From NCBI RefSeq assembly GCF_033542235.1, contig NZ_JAWRCU010000008.1, forward strand, positions 222,475 through 286,474: 64,000 nucleotides of DNA, read 5' to 3'. Below the pieces are notes generated by a model. That model worked only from the letters and a program-made list of their open reading frames with translations. It ran no database searches and was not told where the DNA came from. Position numbers and translations under genes: made by a program. This DNA comes from JAWRCU01 sp033542235. GTDB taxonomy: Bacteria > Pseudomonadota > Alphaproteobacteria > Rhizobiales > Rhizobiaceae. Below, in pieces: positions 53,172-61,478 of the stretch. How positions within the stretch are numbered: position 1 is the stretch's first letter; each line of letters starts with the position of its first letter.

Positions 53172-54650
53172 TTAGTTCGTTCTCCACGGATCGGGCACGC
53201 GCGGCCAGATCGGCCGCGTCAGCTTCCGGTAATTGGTAGCGCGGGGGTTGCTCGGATAGGAGCTTGGCGCCGAGACATAGATTACTTCGGCCGCGATCGG
53301 CGCAAAGCCGGCATAGAAGTGGTTGGTCGATTTGATGAGAAGGATGTCCTTCGCCAGCGGATCGACGCCGAGATTGGAGAAGATGTCAGGCTCGAAGGTC
53401 TGGGTCCTATTGGTGTTCAGGATTATGTCGATCTCGGTGCCTTCGATGCGTACCAGCGCCGCCGGCCCCAGTGTCACCCGGCTCGGCCCGAAACTCTGCC
53501 ACCCCTCTTCGACGGCACGTACGACGCGCACCGTCGCGTCGATCGGCTCGCCGGCCTGCGGTCCCGCCTTGCCGCCGAAACGAAGCTCGATCACAGCGCC
53601 CTCGCCCGCCGCATGACAGAACGTCACTGCGATCGGGTCCCATATCGTGGCAACCCCGAGCTTCTTCACCCCTCGCTCGAGCATGTTCCTGAGCACGATC
53701 GTGCCGTCACCTGCCACGCCGCCGCCGGGATTGTCCCACACGTCGGCGATCACGGCCGGCTTGGCGTGGTTTTCGGCGCGCGCCGCGAGCGCACGCGCGA
53801 TGCCCTCGTCGGCCGTGAGCATCTCCATGGCGAGCGAATCGCGCATCGCGTAGAGCTCGCGGCCGAGCTGCTCGGCCAGCGCATCGCCCTTGGCCTTGTC
53901 GCCGTCGGTGAGGACCATGATGCGTGTGCCCATCTCCGGCACGTCGGCCGCCATGAAGCCGTGGATGACAGAGACGGAAAGCACGCCGTCCCTGCCTTGC
54001 AGGGCCTTGATGCGATCGACGAAGGAGCGCATCGGCTCGCGGCTCGTCGGCAGCACCTGGATCATCCGGCAGTCGAAGGTCGAAATGACCGGCTTGATTT
54101 CCCCTCGCGCCGCCTTCAGCCCGAGATGAACGACATGCTCGCCGCGCTCGTAGAAATCCGTATGCGGGAATTCGAGGAAGGCGGCGAGGATATCCGCCGC
54201 CGCGACCCGCTTCGGCGTCAGGTGGCTGTGCGGATCGAGCTCCGCCGCGACCGTGACATCTGGCCCGACGATCTCGCGCGCACGCGCCAGAAGGTCGCCC
54301 TCGCAATCGTCATAACCCTGCGCGACCATGGCGCCGTGCAGGCCAAGGATCACGGCATCCACGGGAAGCGCCGCACGGAGCTGGGACAGGATCTCGTCGC
54401 GCAGCCCCTCATATGCCGCGCGTTGCAGCAAGCCGCCGGGCTCGGCCCAGGCGGCAGTGCCTTCGATGATCGTCAGCCCGTCGCCCGACGCGCGACGGCG
54501 CAGCGCCACGATCGGCGAGGAGCACAGCGTCGGCGTCTCCGGATGCTTGCCCGGCCCAGCATAGAAGGCCGCCTCGAACGAAGCGCGGTCGGTCGGCACT
54601 GGCGAGAAGGTGTTCGTCTCGGTAGCCAGCGAGGCGGTGAAGATGCGCAT
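53172..54650 (-). CDS. M81-family (MlrC-like) metallopeptidase
   Basis: A 492-residue protein of the M81/MlrC family. The N-terminal TETNTFSP motif is near 10-17, the LGLHGAMVAQGYDDCEGDLL block near 103-122, and the probable metal-binding DPHSHLT near 139-145; WDNPGGGVAGDGT is near 304. MlrC opens linearised microcystin, but most relatives have no known substrate. The gene lies 85 bases after the RidA gene and is the last of the minus arm of the accessory locus. A hydrolase of an imported peptide-like compound is the best inference. Confidence 0.88.
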   Translation of the reverse strand: MRIFTASLATETNTFSPVPTDRASFEAAFYAGPGKHPETPTLCSSPIVALRRRASGDGLTIIEGTAAWAEPGGLLQRAAYEGLRDEILSQLRAALPVDAVILGLHGAMVAQGYDDCEGDLLARAREIVGPDVTVAAELDPHSHLTPKRVAAADILAAFLEFPHTDFYERGEHVVHLGLKAARGEIKPVISTFDCRMIQVLPTSREPMRSFVDRIKALQGRDGVLSVSVIHGFMAADVPEMGTRIMVLTDGDKAKGDALAEQLGRELYAMRDSLAMEMLTADEGIARALAARAENHAKPAVIADVWDNPGGGVAGDGTIVLRNMLERGVKKLGVATIWDPIAVTFCHAAGEGAVIELRFGGKAGPQAGEPIDATVRVVRAVEEGWQSFGPSRVTLGPAALVRIEGTEIDIILNTNRTQTFEPDIFSNLGVDPLAKDILLIKSTNHFYAGFAPIAAEVIYVSAPSSYPSNPRATNYRKLTRPIWPRVPDPWRTN

Positions 54651-54735
54651 TGGGAAGACCCGATCTTTTCAACAGTGCTGCACTATGGCCCGCCCACCAC
54701 CTGCGGCAAACGCGGTGGAGAGGGGCCTGCGCACG

Positions 54736-55107
54736 TCACTTGGCAGGCGCGTAGGCCACTGCCTCGATCTCGACCTTGATGTCGAGCATCAGCCGAGATT
54801 CGACGGTGGTGCGCGCCGGCGGCTTCTTGGAAAAATAGGAAGCATATACCTTGTTCATGCCCGAGAAATCGCGGGCATCCTCGATCCACACGGTGGTCTT
54901 CACCACGTCGTCCATGGTCGCGCCGGCGAGCGCCAGGGCTGCCTTGACGTTGTCGAGCACCTGCCTCGTCTGGGCCTCGATGCCGCCTTCGACCATGGTG
55001 CCGTCCGCGCGGGCTGGCACCTGGCCCGAGACGTAGACGAAGTCCCCTGCCCTGACCGCCGGCGACAGCGGCACATGCGAGGTTCCGAACACCTGTTTGC
55101 GTGACAT
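54736..55107 (-). CDS. RidA-family enamine/imine deaminase
   Basis: A 123-residue protein of the RidA/YjgF family. The LSPAVRAGDFVYVSGQVPAR block is typical, and the C-terminal end is VEIEAVAYAPAK with the RidA-like Glu. The conserved Arg of canonical RidA (IPARSCVE) is seen as RTTVESRLML. RidA hydrolyses reactive 2-aminoacrylate formed by PLP enzymes acting on serine or threonine-like substrates, which fits the PLP enzyme in the other arm. Confidence 0.9.
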   Translation of the reverse strand: MSRKQVFGTSHVPLSPAVRAGDFVYVSGQVPARADGTMVEGGIEAQTRQVLDNVKAALALAGATMDDVVKTTVWIEDARDFSGMNKVYASYFSKKPPARTTVESRLMLDIKVEIEAVAYAPAK

Positions 55108-55120
55108 TCCCTAACTCCTG

Positions 55121-55954
55121 TTATTTGACGGCACCCAGCGCAAGGCCTCTCACGAGATAGCGCTGCAGCCAGGTGAATAGAATCGCGACGGGCAAGGTAG
55201 CAAGCAGCGTCGCGGCCATCACATGATGCCACTCGATCGTGTAGCGGCCGGCGACCAGCGAGAAAACCTGGATCGGCAGCGTGTAGCTTGCCTGGCTGCG
55301 CAGCATGGTCAGCGCCACGACGAACTCATTCCAGGCATTGATGAAGGTGAAGATCGCCGTGACCGCGATCGCCGGCAGGCAGAGCGGCAGGAACACCTTG
55401 CGCAAAGTGAGCCAGCGGCCGGCGCCCTCCATCCACGCCGCCTCCTCGAGATCGCGCGCGATCGTGTCGAAATAGCTCTGTAGCATCCACACGGTGAACG
55501 CGACGTTGAAGGCCATGTATACGAAGCCAACCGCCGTCGTGCTCTCGATCAGTCCCCAGGCAGCCATCAGCCGAAATAGCCCCAGCACCAGGACAATCGG
55601 CGAGATCATCTGCGAGATCAGCAGGAACTGGCGGAATGCGCTGTAGCCCGCGAAGCGGAAACGCGACATCGCGTATGCGGCCGGGATCGAGACAAGGATC
55701 GCGCCGACCGTCGCGAGCCCCGAGACGTATATCGAGTTGAGAAGCGCCCTGCCGAAGCCGGTCGCCACCCACATGTCGGAGAAATTCGACCAGCGGAACT
55801 CGCTCGGCCACCAGGTCGGTGAGAGCACCTCCGTGCGCGGCTTCACAGCCGTCAGGAACATCACGGCGAAGGGAAACAGCGTGACGATGATCAGCGGCGC
55901 GAGCAGCAGCCAGGCGATGATCGAACGCTTCAGCTTGGCGTCGCGGCTCCTCAT
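55121..55954 (-). CDS. Sugar-type ABC transporter permease (MalG type)
   Basis: A 277-residue permease with six helices. The EAA loop is EEAAWMEGAGRWLTLRKVFLPLCLP near 185-209 with the AWMEGAG core. The first helix is LLAPLIIVTLFPFAVMFL. It pairs with the MalF-type protein encoded just upstream, whose stop overlaps by four bases. It passes a substrate of the carbohydrate-uptake type 1 class into the cell. Confidence 0.93.
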   Translation of the reverse strand: MRSRDAKLKRSIIAWLLLAPLIIVTLFPFAVMFLTAVKPRTEVLSPTWWPSEFRWSNFSDMWVATGFGRALLNSIYVSGLATVGAILVSIPAAYAMSRFRFAGYSAFRQFLLISQMISPIVLVLGLFRLMAAWGLIESTTAVGFVYMAFNVAFTVWMLQSYFDTIARDLEEAAWMEGAGRWLTLRKVFLPLCLPAIAVTAIFTFINAWNEFVVALTMLRSQASYTLPIQVFSLVAGRYTIEWHHVMAATLLATLPVAILFTWLQRYLVRGLALGAVK

Positions 55955-56820
55955 GCGCGGCTCTCCCGCATGGCGAGCCGCACATAGATCATGGTAAAGA
56001 TCAACAGGATCACGAACATCACCAGCGACACTGCGGATGCCTCTCCCAATTTGCCGATGCGGAAAGCGAGCTTGTAGAGGTGCGTGACAAGAATATCGGT
56101 CGAATTCGCGGGACCGCCCTGCGTCATCACCCAGATGATCGGGAAGGAGTTGAACACGTAGATCGTGTTCAGGACGATCGCGATATTGATGAACGGCTTC
56201 AGGAGCGGAAAGGTGATTTCACGGAACTGCTGGAACGCAGTCGCACCCTCAAGTGCCGCGGCCTCATAGAGATCGTCGGGAATGGACGACAGCCCGCCCA
56301 GGAAGATCGTCGTGGTGAACGGCACCGTCACCAGGATCCCGATCGCAATCTGCATCGGGAAAGCGGTGGTGGCGCTCGCCAGCCACTGAATGTTCTGGCT
56401 GATGATGCCGAGCCCCATCAGCGCCGAGTTGAGCATGCCGCTCTCGCCGTTCAGCGCCCAGCGCCAGACGACGGCCGTCATGGTGAGCGACACGGCCCAT
56501 GGCAGCATGATGATGACGCGGGCGACGCCGCGACCGTAGAAATCCGTGTTGAGGATCAGCGCCACAGGGATCGAGAGGAGCAGCGCGCCGCCGACCACCG
56601 CGACCGTCCAGAACCCCGTCCGCCAGAGCGCCGCGATGAAATCGGGATCATTGATGAGGGCGTAGAAATTGGCGAAGTCGTTGAAGCCGCGAAGCTGGCC
56701 GAAGCGGTTGACGTCATGCATCGAGATCTGGATCAGGTCCCAGACCGGCCAGAAGATCACCACCGCCGCCAGAAACAGGCTCGGCAAGGTGAGGAGATAG
56801 GGCAGCGTGCGGCTATGCAT
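55951..56820 (-). CDS. Sugar-type ABC transporter permease (MalF type)
   Basis: A 289-residue permease with six helices. The EAA loop is YEAAALEGATAFQQFREITFPLL near 188-210. It is the partner of the permease at 55121. A mosaic palindrome separates it from the binding-protein gene upstream, possibly helping to fix different transcript levels. Confidence 0.93.
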   Translation of the reverse strand: MHSRTLPYLLTLPSLFLAAVVIFWPVWDLIQISMHDVNRFGQLRGFNDFANFYALINDPDFIAALWRTGFWTVAVVGGALLLSIPVALILNTDFYGRGVARVIIMLPWAVSLTMTAVVWRWALNGESGMLNSALMGLGIISQNIQWLASATTAFPMQIAIGILVTVPFTTTIFLGGLSSIPDDLYEAAALEGATAFQQFREITFPLLKPFINIAIVLNTIYVFNSFPIIWVMTQGGPANSTDILVTHLYKLAFRIGKLGEASAVSLVMFVILLIFTMIYVRLAMRESRA

Positions 56821-56870
56821 CGGCGCTGGAAATCAAGAGCCTCGACAGAAGGTAGCAGATAACTTTCGAC

Positions 56871-57051
56871 GTTGGCGCTGCCCCTCATCGCCCTGCCGGG
56901 CACTTCTCCCCGTAAACGGGGAGAAGGAGGCCGGCCGATTTGCCGGCGCCCCTTCTGCGACGCCGCCGATTGGCGAAATCATCGAAGGGAGCGTCTCTCT
57001 CCCCGCCTGCGGGGAGAGATGCCCGGCAGGGCAGTGAGGGGCAGCGCCAAC
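56871..57051. repeat. RIME-like mosaic palindrome, copy C (variant)
   Basis: The arms GTTGGCGCTGCCCCTCA and its complement end the 181-bp element. The inner parts CCCTGCCGGGC and TCTCCCCGTAAACGGGGAGA replace the CTGTCC/GGGGGAG sequences of the other copies. It sits inside the transporter operon between binding protein and permease genes. Confidence 0.8.
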
Positions 57052-57113
57052 TACTGAAGTTTAGCGCACAAACTAGCGGCGCGCCCCGCAACCGAAGCGC
57101 GCCGCCGCAAATC

Positions 57114-58352
57114 TCACTTCCCGAGCACCTTGTTCGCCTTGGCGGCCGCGTCCTTCAAGGTCGGCTCGATCTCATCCGGCTTGCCGAGATAGATCTTCTG
57201 CATGGCGTCGGAGGTGATCTGCGCGATCTCCTCCCAGCCAGGGATGACCGGCGCGAAGCGAGCGTCGGGGAGCAGGCTCGTGAAGGCGGCGAGGTCGGCG
57301 TTGTTGACATAGTAGTCCATCTTGGCCTCCTCCTTGTTCACCGGCAGGAAGCCCTCGCCCTGGGTGAACTTGGCCCGCTGCTCGGTGGTGAACAGGAAAT
57401 CGAGCAGTTTCCAGGCGTCTTCCTTGTTCTTGGAGTTCTTGAACATGATGATGGAGTCGGTCACACCATAGGTGCCGCGTGCGCCGGTCGGGCCGGCCGG
57501 AATTGCCGCCACGCCATATTTCAGCTTCGGCGCCTCTTCCTTGATCTGGTTGGACAGGAACGGCGCGGTGATCATCATGCCGATCTTGCCTTGCTTGAAG
57601 AGGTTCTGCACGTCCTCGCGGTTGAGCGAGGTCACGCCTGGCTCGGTGAGCCCCTCGTCGATCATCGACTTGTAGAGCTTGGCAGCTTCCAGCGCGCCCG
57701 GCGTCGAAAGCCCGGAGGTGCCGTCCTTGTTCAGGATCTCGGTGCCGAACGACCACATTGCATAATAATAATAGACGTCGGTCTCGATCTCCTTGCCCTG
57801 CAAGCCGAAGCCGAAGGCATCGTTGCCGAGCGCCTTGATCTTGGCTGCGTCATCCTTGAGCTCGGCCCAGGTCTTCGGCGGCTCCTTGATGCCGGCCTTC
57901 TCCAGCAGTTCCTTGTTGTAATACATGGCGCGCGCCGAGGCCGCGATCGGCAGGCCGTAGGTCTTGCCATCCATGATCGACGGCGACAGGAACGTGTCGA
58001 TGAAGCGGCCCTTGAAGTCGGGCGTCATATAGCTGTCGAGCGGCTCGGCTACGTCCTGCTGGACGAAGTCGATCAGCCAGCGCGTGCCGATGATGGAGAG
58101 GTCCGCATTGGTGCCGGCGCCGATATCGGTGGTGAGCTTCTGGAGCAGCACGTCCCACGGCACGATCTCGTACTTGATCGTGATGCCGGGGTTCTTCGCC
58201 TCGAATTCCTTCTTCACCTGTTCAAAATAGGGCCCGGTCTTGGAGCTGTATTCGGCGACCGTGACGCGCACTTCGCCGGCATCGGCCTGAGCGGCGAGCG
58301 CGAGCATTCCGACGCCGGCCATCAGGCCGACGGTCCATTTCGCAAGATTCAT
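57114..58352 (-). CDS. Extracellular solute-binding protein (sugar ABC transporter)
   Basis: A 412-residue periplasmic protein. A signal peptide ends QADA before GEVRV; the mature part has the family-1 binding-protein pattern (VKKEFEAKNPGITIKYE; SIIGTRWLIDF; GLPIAASARAMYYNKELLEKAG). It delivers the substrate to the two permeases. ATG 58352 is chosen because GGGAG stands nine bases upstream. First gene of the minus arm, divergent from the SDR gene. Confidence 0.92.
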   Translation of the reverse strand: MNLAKWTVGLMAGVGMLALAAQADAGEVRVTVAEYSSKTGPYFEQVKKEFEAKNPGITIKYEIVPWDVLLQKLTTDIGAGTNADLSIIGTRWLIDFVQQDVAEPLDSYMTPDFKGRFIDTFLSPSIMDGKTYGLPIAASARAMYYNKELLEKAGIKEPPKTWAELKDDAAKIKALGNDAFGFGLQGKEIETDVYYYYAMWSFGTEILNKDGTSGLSTPGALEAAKLYKSMIDEGLTEPGVTSLNREDVQNLFKQGKIGMMITAPFLSNQIKEEAPKLKYGVAAIPAGPTGARGTYGVTDSIIMFKNSKNKEDAWKLLDFLFTTEQRAKFTQGEGFLPVNKEEAKMDYYVNNADLAAFTSLLPDARFAPVIPGWEEIAQITSDAMQKIYLGKPDEIEPTLKDAAAKANKVLGK

Positions 58353-58453
58353 TTCAAGTCTCCCATTTGTTTGCGCTTTGCACGCTTCCCATGCCGGAGC
58401 CGGCACAGACTGATGTGACTTTCCTACATTATCGGCTATTCTTTGGCGATCAA

Positions 58454-58478
58454 GTAGATTATTCTGTTGCTAAATTAC
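58454..58478. promoter_or_regulatory. Candidate operator palindrome in the divergent promoter region
   Basis: The 25-bp sequence has the form GTA-N2-TTA-N9-TAA-N2-TAC, symmetric about base 58466. It lies in the 170-base gap between the binding-protein gene and the SDR gene. The region is AT-rich for this genome. A site for the RpiR regulator encoded at 60595 is inferred from position only. Confidence 0.45.
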
Positions 58479-58522
58479 ATTTTCCGGCGTAGCCCAGATC
58501 AAAAAAATCCGGAGGCTGGAAC

Positions 58523-59293
58523 ATGGCTGCAGCAGGCGATTTCGAGGGCAGAAGCGTTGTCATCACCGGAGCCGGCGGCGGCCTCGGTACCGCCCTGGTT
58601 TCGCTGTTTGCCGAGCGTGGCGCGCGCGTCGTTGGCTGCGACCAGTCCATGGAGGCGCTGAAGAGCGCAGGTATCGCCTCGCGCCACGTCTTCGACCTTC
58701 TCGACAAAGCTTCTATCGAAACGGCCGCTCAGACGATCCTGGACAAGGATGGCGTGCCGGACGTGCTCATCAACAATGCCGGCTGGACACGCGCCGAAAC
58801 CCTGGCCGGGCTCACGCCGGAAGCGATCGAGCGTGAGCTCGACCTCAACCTTGCCGGCGTGATGAGCTTCGCCGATCCTCTGGTGAAGGCCATGAGCCGC
58901 CGCGGCTCCGGCAGCGTCGTCTTCATCTCATCGGTCAACGCGCTCGCGCATTTCGGCAATCCGGCCTATGCCGCGGCGAAGGCCGGCATCAATGCCTATG
59001 CGAAATCGATCGCGGTGGAGCTCGGCCGGAGCGGCGTGCGCGCCAATGTCGTCGCGCCCGGCTCGATCCGCACCGCGGCGTGGGACCACCGCCTCGCCAG
59101 GGATCCGAAAATCATGGACCGGCTGAAGGGCCTTTATCCGCTCGGTCGCATCGTGAACGCCTCGGAAGTGGCCGAGGCGGTCGCCTTCCTCGCCTCCGAG
59201 CGCGCCTCCGGGATCACCGGCGTCGTGCTGCCGGTCGATGCCGGGGTGACCGCCGGCTACCTGCCCTTCATCGACGATATTCTGGGAGGATAG
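58523..59293 (+). CDS. Short-chain dehydrogenase/reductase
   Basis: A 256-residue classical SDR. The cofactor motif is TGAGGGLGTAL near 14-24, NNAGWT near 88, catalytic Ser in FISSVNA and YAAAK as the Tyr-Lys pair. The Asp in VVGCDQS after the second strand suggests NAD rather than NADP. It probably oxidises the imported sugar or hydroxy compound. It is seven bases before the ABC ATPase gene, so co-translated. Confidence 0.93.
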   Translation: MAAAGDFEGRSVVITGAGGGLGTALVSLFAERGARVVGCDQSMEALKSAGIASRHVFDLLDKASIETAAQTILDKDGVPDVLINNAGWTRAETLAGLTPEAIERELDLNLAGVMSFADPLVKAMSRRGSGSVVFISSVNALAHFGNPAYAAAKAGINAYAKSIAVELGRSGVRANVVAPGSIRTAAWDHRLARDPKIMDRLKGLYPLGRIVNASEVAEAVAFLASERASGITGVVLPVDAGVTAGYLPFIDDILGG

Positions 59294-59299
59294 CGAAAC

Positions 59300-60367
59300 A
59301 TGACCGACGTCTCCTTCCGCAACCTTTCGAAATCCTTCGGCCATCACCGCATCCTGGAGGACATCAACCTCGACATCGCGACCGGCGAATTCGTGGTTCT
59401 GGTCGGGCCGTCCGGCTGCGGAAAATCGACCCTTCTGCGCATGCTCGCGGGTCTGGAGACGATCACCTCGGGCGACCTCGTCATCGGCGGCGTGCGGGCC
59501 AACGAGCTACCGCCGCAGCGGCGCAACATCGCCATGGTCTTCCAGTCCTATGCGCTGTTCCCGCACCTGAAGGCATCGGAAAACATCGGCTTCGGCCCGC
59601 GCATCCGCGGCGAGACAGGAGCTCAGGTCGACGAGAAGGTGAAGAAGGCCTCCGGCATCCTCAATCTTTACTCCTATCTCGATCGCTTCCCGCGCCAGCT
59701 TTCCGGCGGCCAGCGCCAGCGCGTCGCCATGGGCCGCGCCATCGTGCGCGAGCCCTCGGTCTTCCTGTTCGACGAGCCGCTGTCGAATCTCGACGCGCAG
59801 CTTCGAGTGCAGATGCGCACCGAGATCAAGGCGCTGCACCAGCGCCTCAAATCGACGGTGGTCTACGTCACCCACGACCAGATCGAGGCGATGACGATGG
59901 CCGATCGCATCGTGGTCATGAACCAGGGCCAGATCCAGCAGGTCGGCGCGCCGCTCGACCTCTATGATCACCCGGCCAACAAATTCGTGGCCGGCTTCAT
60001 CGGCTCGCCCTCGATGAGCTTCGTCTCGGGCGCCCTCAACGCGACGCCGGCAGCGACATATTTCCAAACCACCGATGGCGGCCGCCTGCCCCTGCCCCGC
60101 AAGGATGCGCTGCAGGCCAGCACCATCGAGGCCGGCATCAGGCCCGAGCATTTCGTCATCGGCAATTCGGATAACGGCATGACGATCAAGGTCGATGTCG
60201 TCGAGCCGACCGGCTCCGAGACGCATGTCTACGGCTCGGTCGGCAGCGACACGGTGCGCGCTGTCTTCCGCGAACGCATCAAGGTGAAATCCGGCGACCA
60301 GCTTCCCGTGACTGTCGCACCTGAGAATATTCACCTGTTTGACAAGGTGACGGGGTTGCCGGTGTAA
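59300..60367 (+). CDS. Sugar-type ABC transporter ATPase (UgpC/MalK type)
   Basis: A 355-residue ATPase. Walker A is GPSGCGKST near 38-46, signature LSGGQRQRVAMGRAI near 134, Walker B VFLFDEPLSNLDAQLR, H-loop VTHDQIEAMTMADR, and a C-terminal TOBE/OB domain (about 240-355). It energises the permeases encoded in the minus arm. A mosaic palindrome follows before the regulator. Confidence 0.95.
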   Translation: MTDVSFRNLSKSFGHHRILEDINLDIATGEFVVLVGPSGCGKSTLLRMLAGLETITSGDLVIGGVRANELPPQRRNIAMVFQSYALFPHLKASENIGFGPRIRGETGAQVDEKVKKASGILNLYSYLDRFPRQLSGGQRQRVAMGRAIVREPSVFLFDEPLSNLDAQLRVQMRTEIKALHQRLKSTVVYVTHDQIEAMTMADRIVVMNQGQIQQVGAPLDLYDHPANKFVAGFIGSPSMSFVSGALNATPAATYFQTTDGGRLPLPRKDALQASTIEAGIRPEHFVIGNSDNGMTIKVDVVEPTGSETHVYGSVGSDTVRAVFRERIKVKSGDQLPVTVAPENIHLFDKVTGLPV

Positions 60368-60394
60368 AAGCTGTTGATGTCTGTGCTCTGCGTT

Positions 60395-60550
60395 CCCCCC
60401 CTCTGTCCTGCCGGACATCTCCCCCGCAAGGGGAGAGATTGGCTGTCATCCTGGGTTTCGCCAATCGCCAACGTTGACAGTTGGCGAAATCAAATCGGCC
60501 GTCCAATCTCCCCCCTTGCGGGGGAGATGTCCGGCAGGACAGAGGGGGGC
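60395..60550. repeat. RIME-like mosaic palindrome, copy D
   Basis: The arms match copy A almost exactly, with inner TTTCGCCAATCGCCAACG and its partner CAGTTGGCGAAATCAA. It lies between the ABC ATPase and RpiR genes, ending 44 bases before the regulator start. Confidence 0.85.
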
Positions 60551-60594
60551 GCGACAGCGCGCGACCTCCACAAGCAGTTGGCCTGCGCCCCGCC

Positions 60595-61476
60595 ATGAAA
60601 ACCCCCGCCGACATCATCACGCGCCTCCAAATGGTAGCGCAGGACGGGACCAAGTCGGACCGGCGGCTGGCAAGCCTCGTTCTTTCCGATCCGGATTTCG
60701 TGTCGAAGGCGGCGATCTCCGATATCGCCGCGCGCATCGGGGTTTCCGAGCCGACCGTCACCCGCTTCTGCCGCAATCTCGGCTGCGAAGGCCTGCGCGA
60801 CTTCAAATTCTATCTCGCGCAGGCGCTAGCTATCGGCGGTCCGTATCTGTCGCCGGAGCCCGTTTCCCGCGACGCCCGCGAGCAGCGCATTGCCTCGGCG
60901 ATCACCGGAGCCGCGATCGCTGCCATCGAGCGCGTCGCGGAAAACCTCGACATGACGACCCTTGTCGCCGTCGCGAACCGCATCGCCGCATCGCAGAACG
61001 TGCTGTGCATCGGCTCGGGCGGCATCTCCTCGATGATGGCCACGGAAATGCAGAACCGGCTCTTCCGGCTGGGGCTCTCCGCGGTCGCGCAAGTCGATGG
61101 CCAGCTGCAGCGCATGTATGCGGCCGTCGCCGCGCCGGACACGACCCTTATCGCCTTTTCGGTCTCCGGCTTCGCACGCTCGGTCGTCGAAGCGGTTGAG
61201 GTCGCCGGCCAATATGGCGCAGCGACCGTCGCGATCACCGCGCCCGATTCCGCGCTCGCCAAGGCAGCCAAGACCGTCATCCATTTCCAGCCCCTCGAGG
61301 ACGGCAATGTCTACAAGCCCACCTCGTCGCGCTTCGCCTTGCTTGCCATCGTCGACATGATTGCCACCGCGACCGCCGAGGCGCGCGGCCCGAAGGTCCT
61401 CGAGAATCTGAGGCGCATCAAGCAAAGCGTGAACATGCTCAAGGTCGACAACCCACGCCTGCCGATAGGGGATTGA
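60595..61476 (+). CDS. MurR/RpiR-family transcriptional regulator
   Basis: A 293-residue repressor-type regulator. The N-terminal helix-turn-helix domain covers residues 1-77 (ISDIAARIGVSEPTVTRFCRNLG), and the SIS sugar-phosphate-binding domain covers about 120-260 (VLCIGSGGISSMMATEM). RpiR regulators sense phosphorylated sugars or amino sugars. ATG 60595 is chosen from the family start; the longer frame translates the palindrome. It ends three bases before the PLP enzyme start and probably controls the whole divergent locus. Confidence 0.92.
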   Translation: MKTPADIITRLQMVAQDGTKSDRRLASLVLSDPDFVSKAAISDIAARIGVSEPTVTRFCRNLGCEGLRDFKFYLAQALAIGGPYLSPEPVSRDAREQRIASAITGAAIAAIERVAENLDMTTLVAVANRIAASQNVLCIGSGGISSMMATEMQNRLFRLGLSAVAQVDGQLQRMYAAVAAPDTTLIAFSVSGFARSVVEAVEVAGQYGAATVAITAPDSALAKAAKTVIHFQPLEDGNVYKPTSSRFALLAIVDMIATATAEARGPKVLENLRRIKQSVNMLKVDNPRLPIGD

Positions 61477-61478
61477 AA

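Noticed and set aside
53319..54779. A 486-codon plus-strand frame opposite the M81 gene
   Set aside because: The minus strand encodes a clear M81 protein; the plus frame has no recognisable motif and spans into the next gene gap.
56940..58418. A 492-codon plus-strand frame opposite the solute-binding protein
   Set aside because: It begins in a palindromic repeat and mirrors the binding-protein gene; no family pattern.
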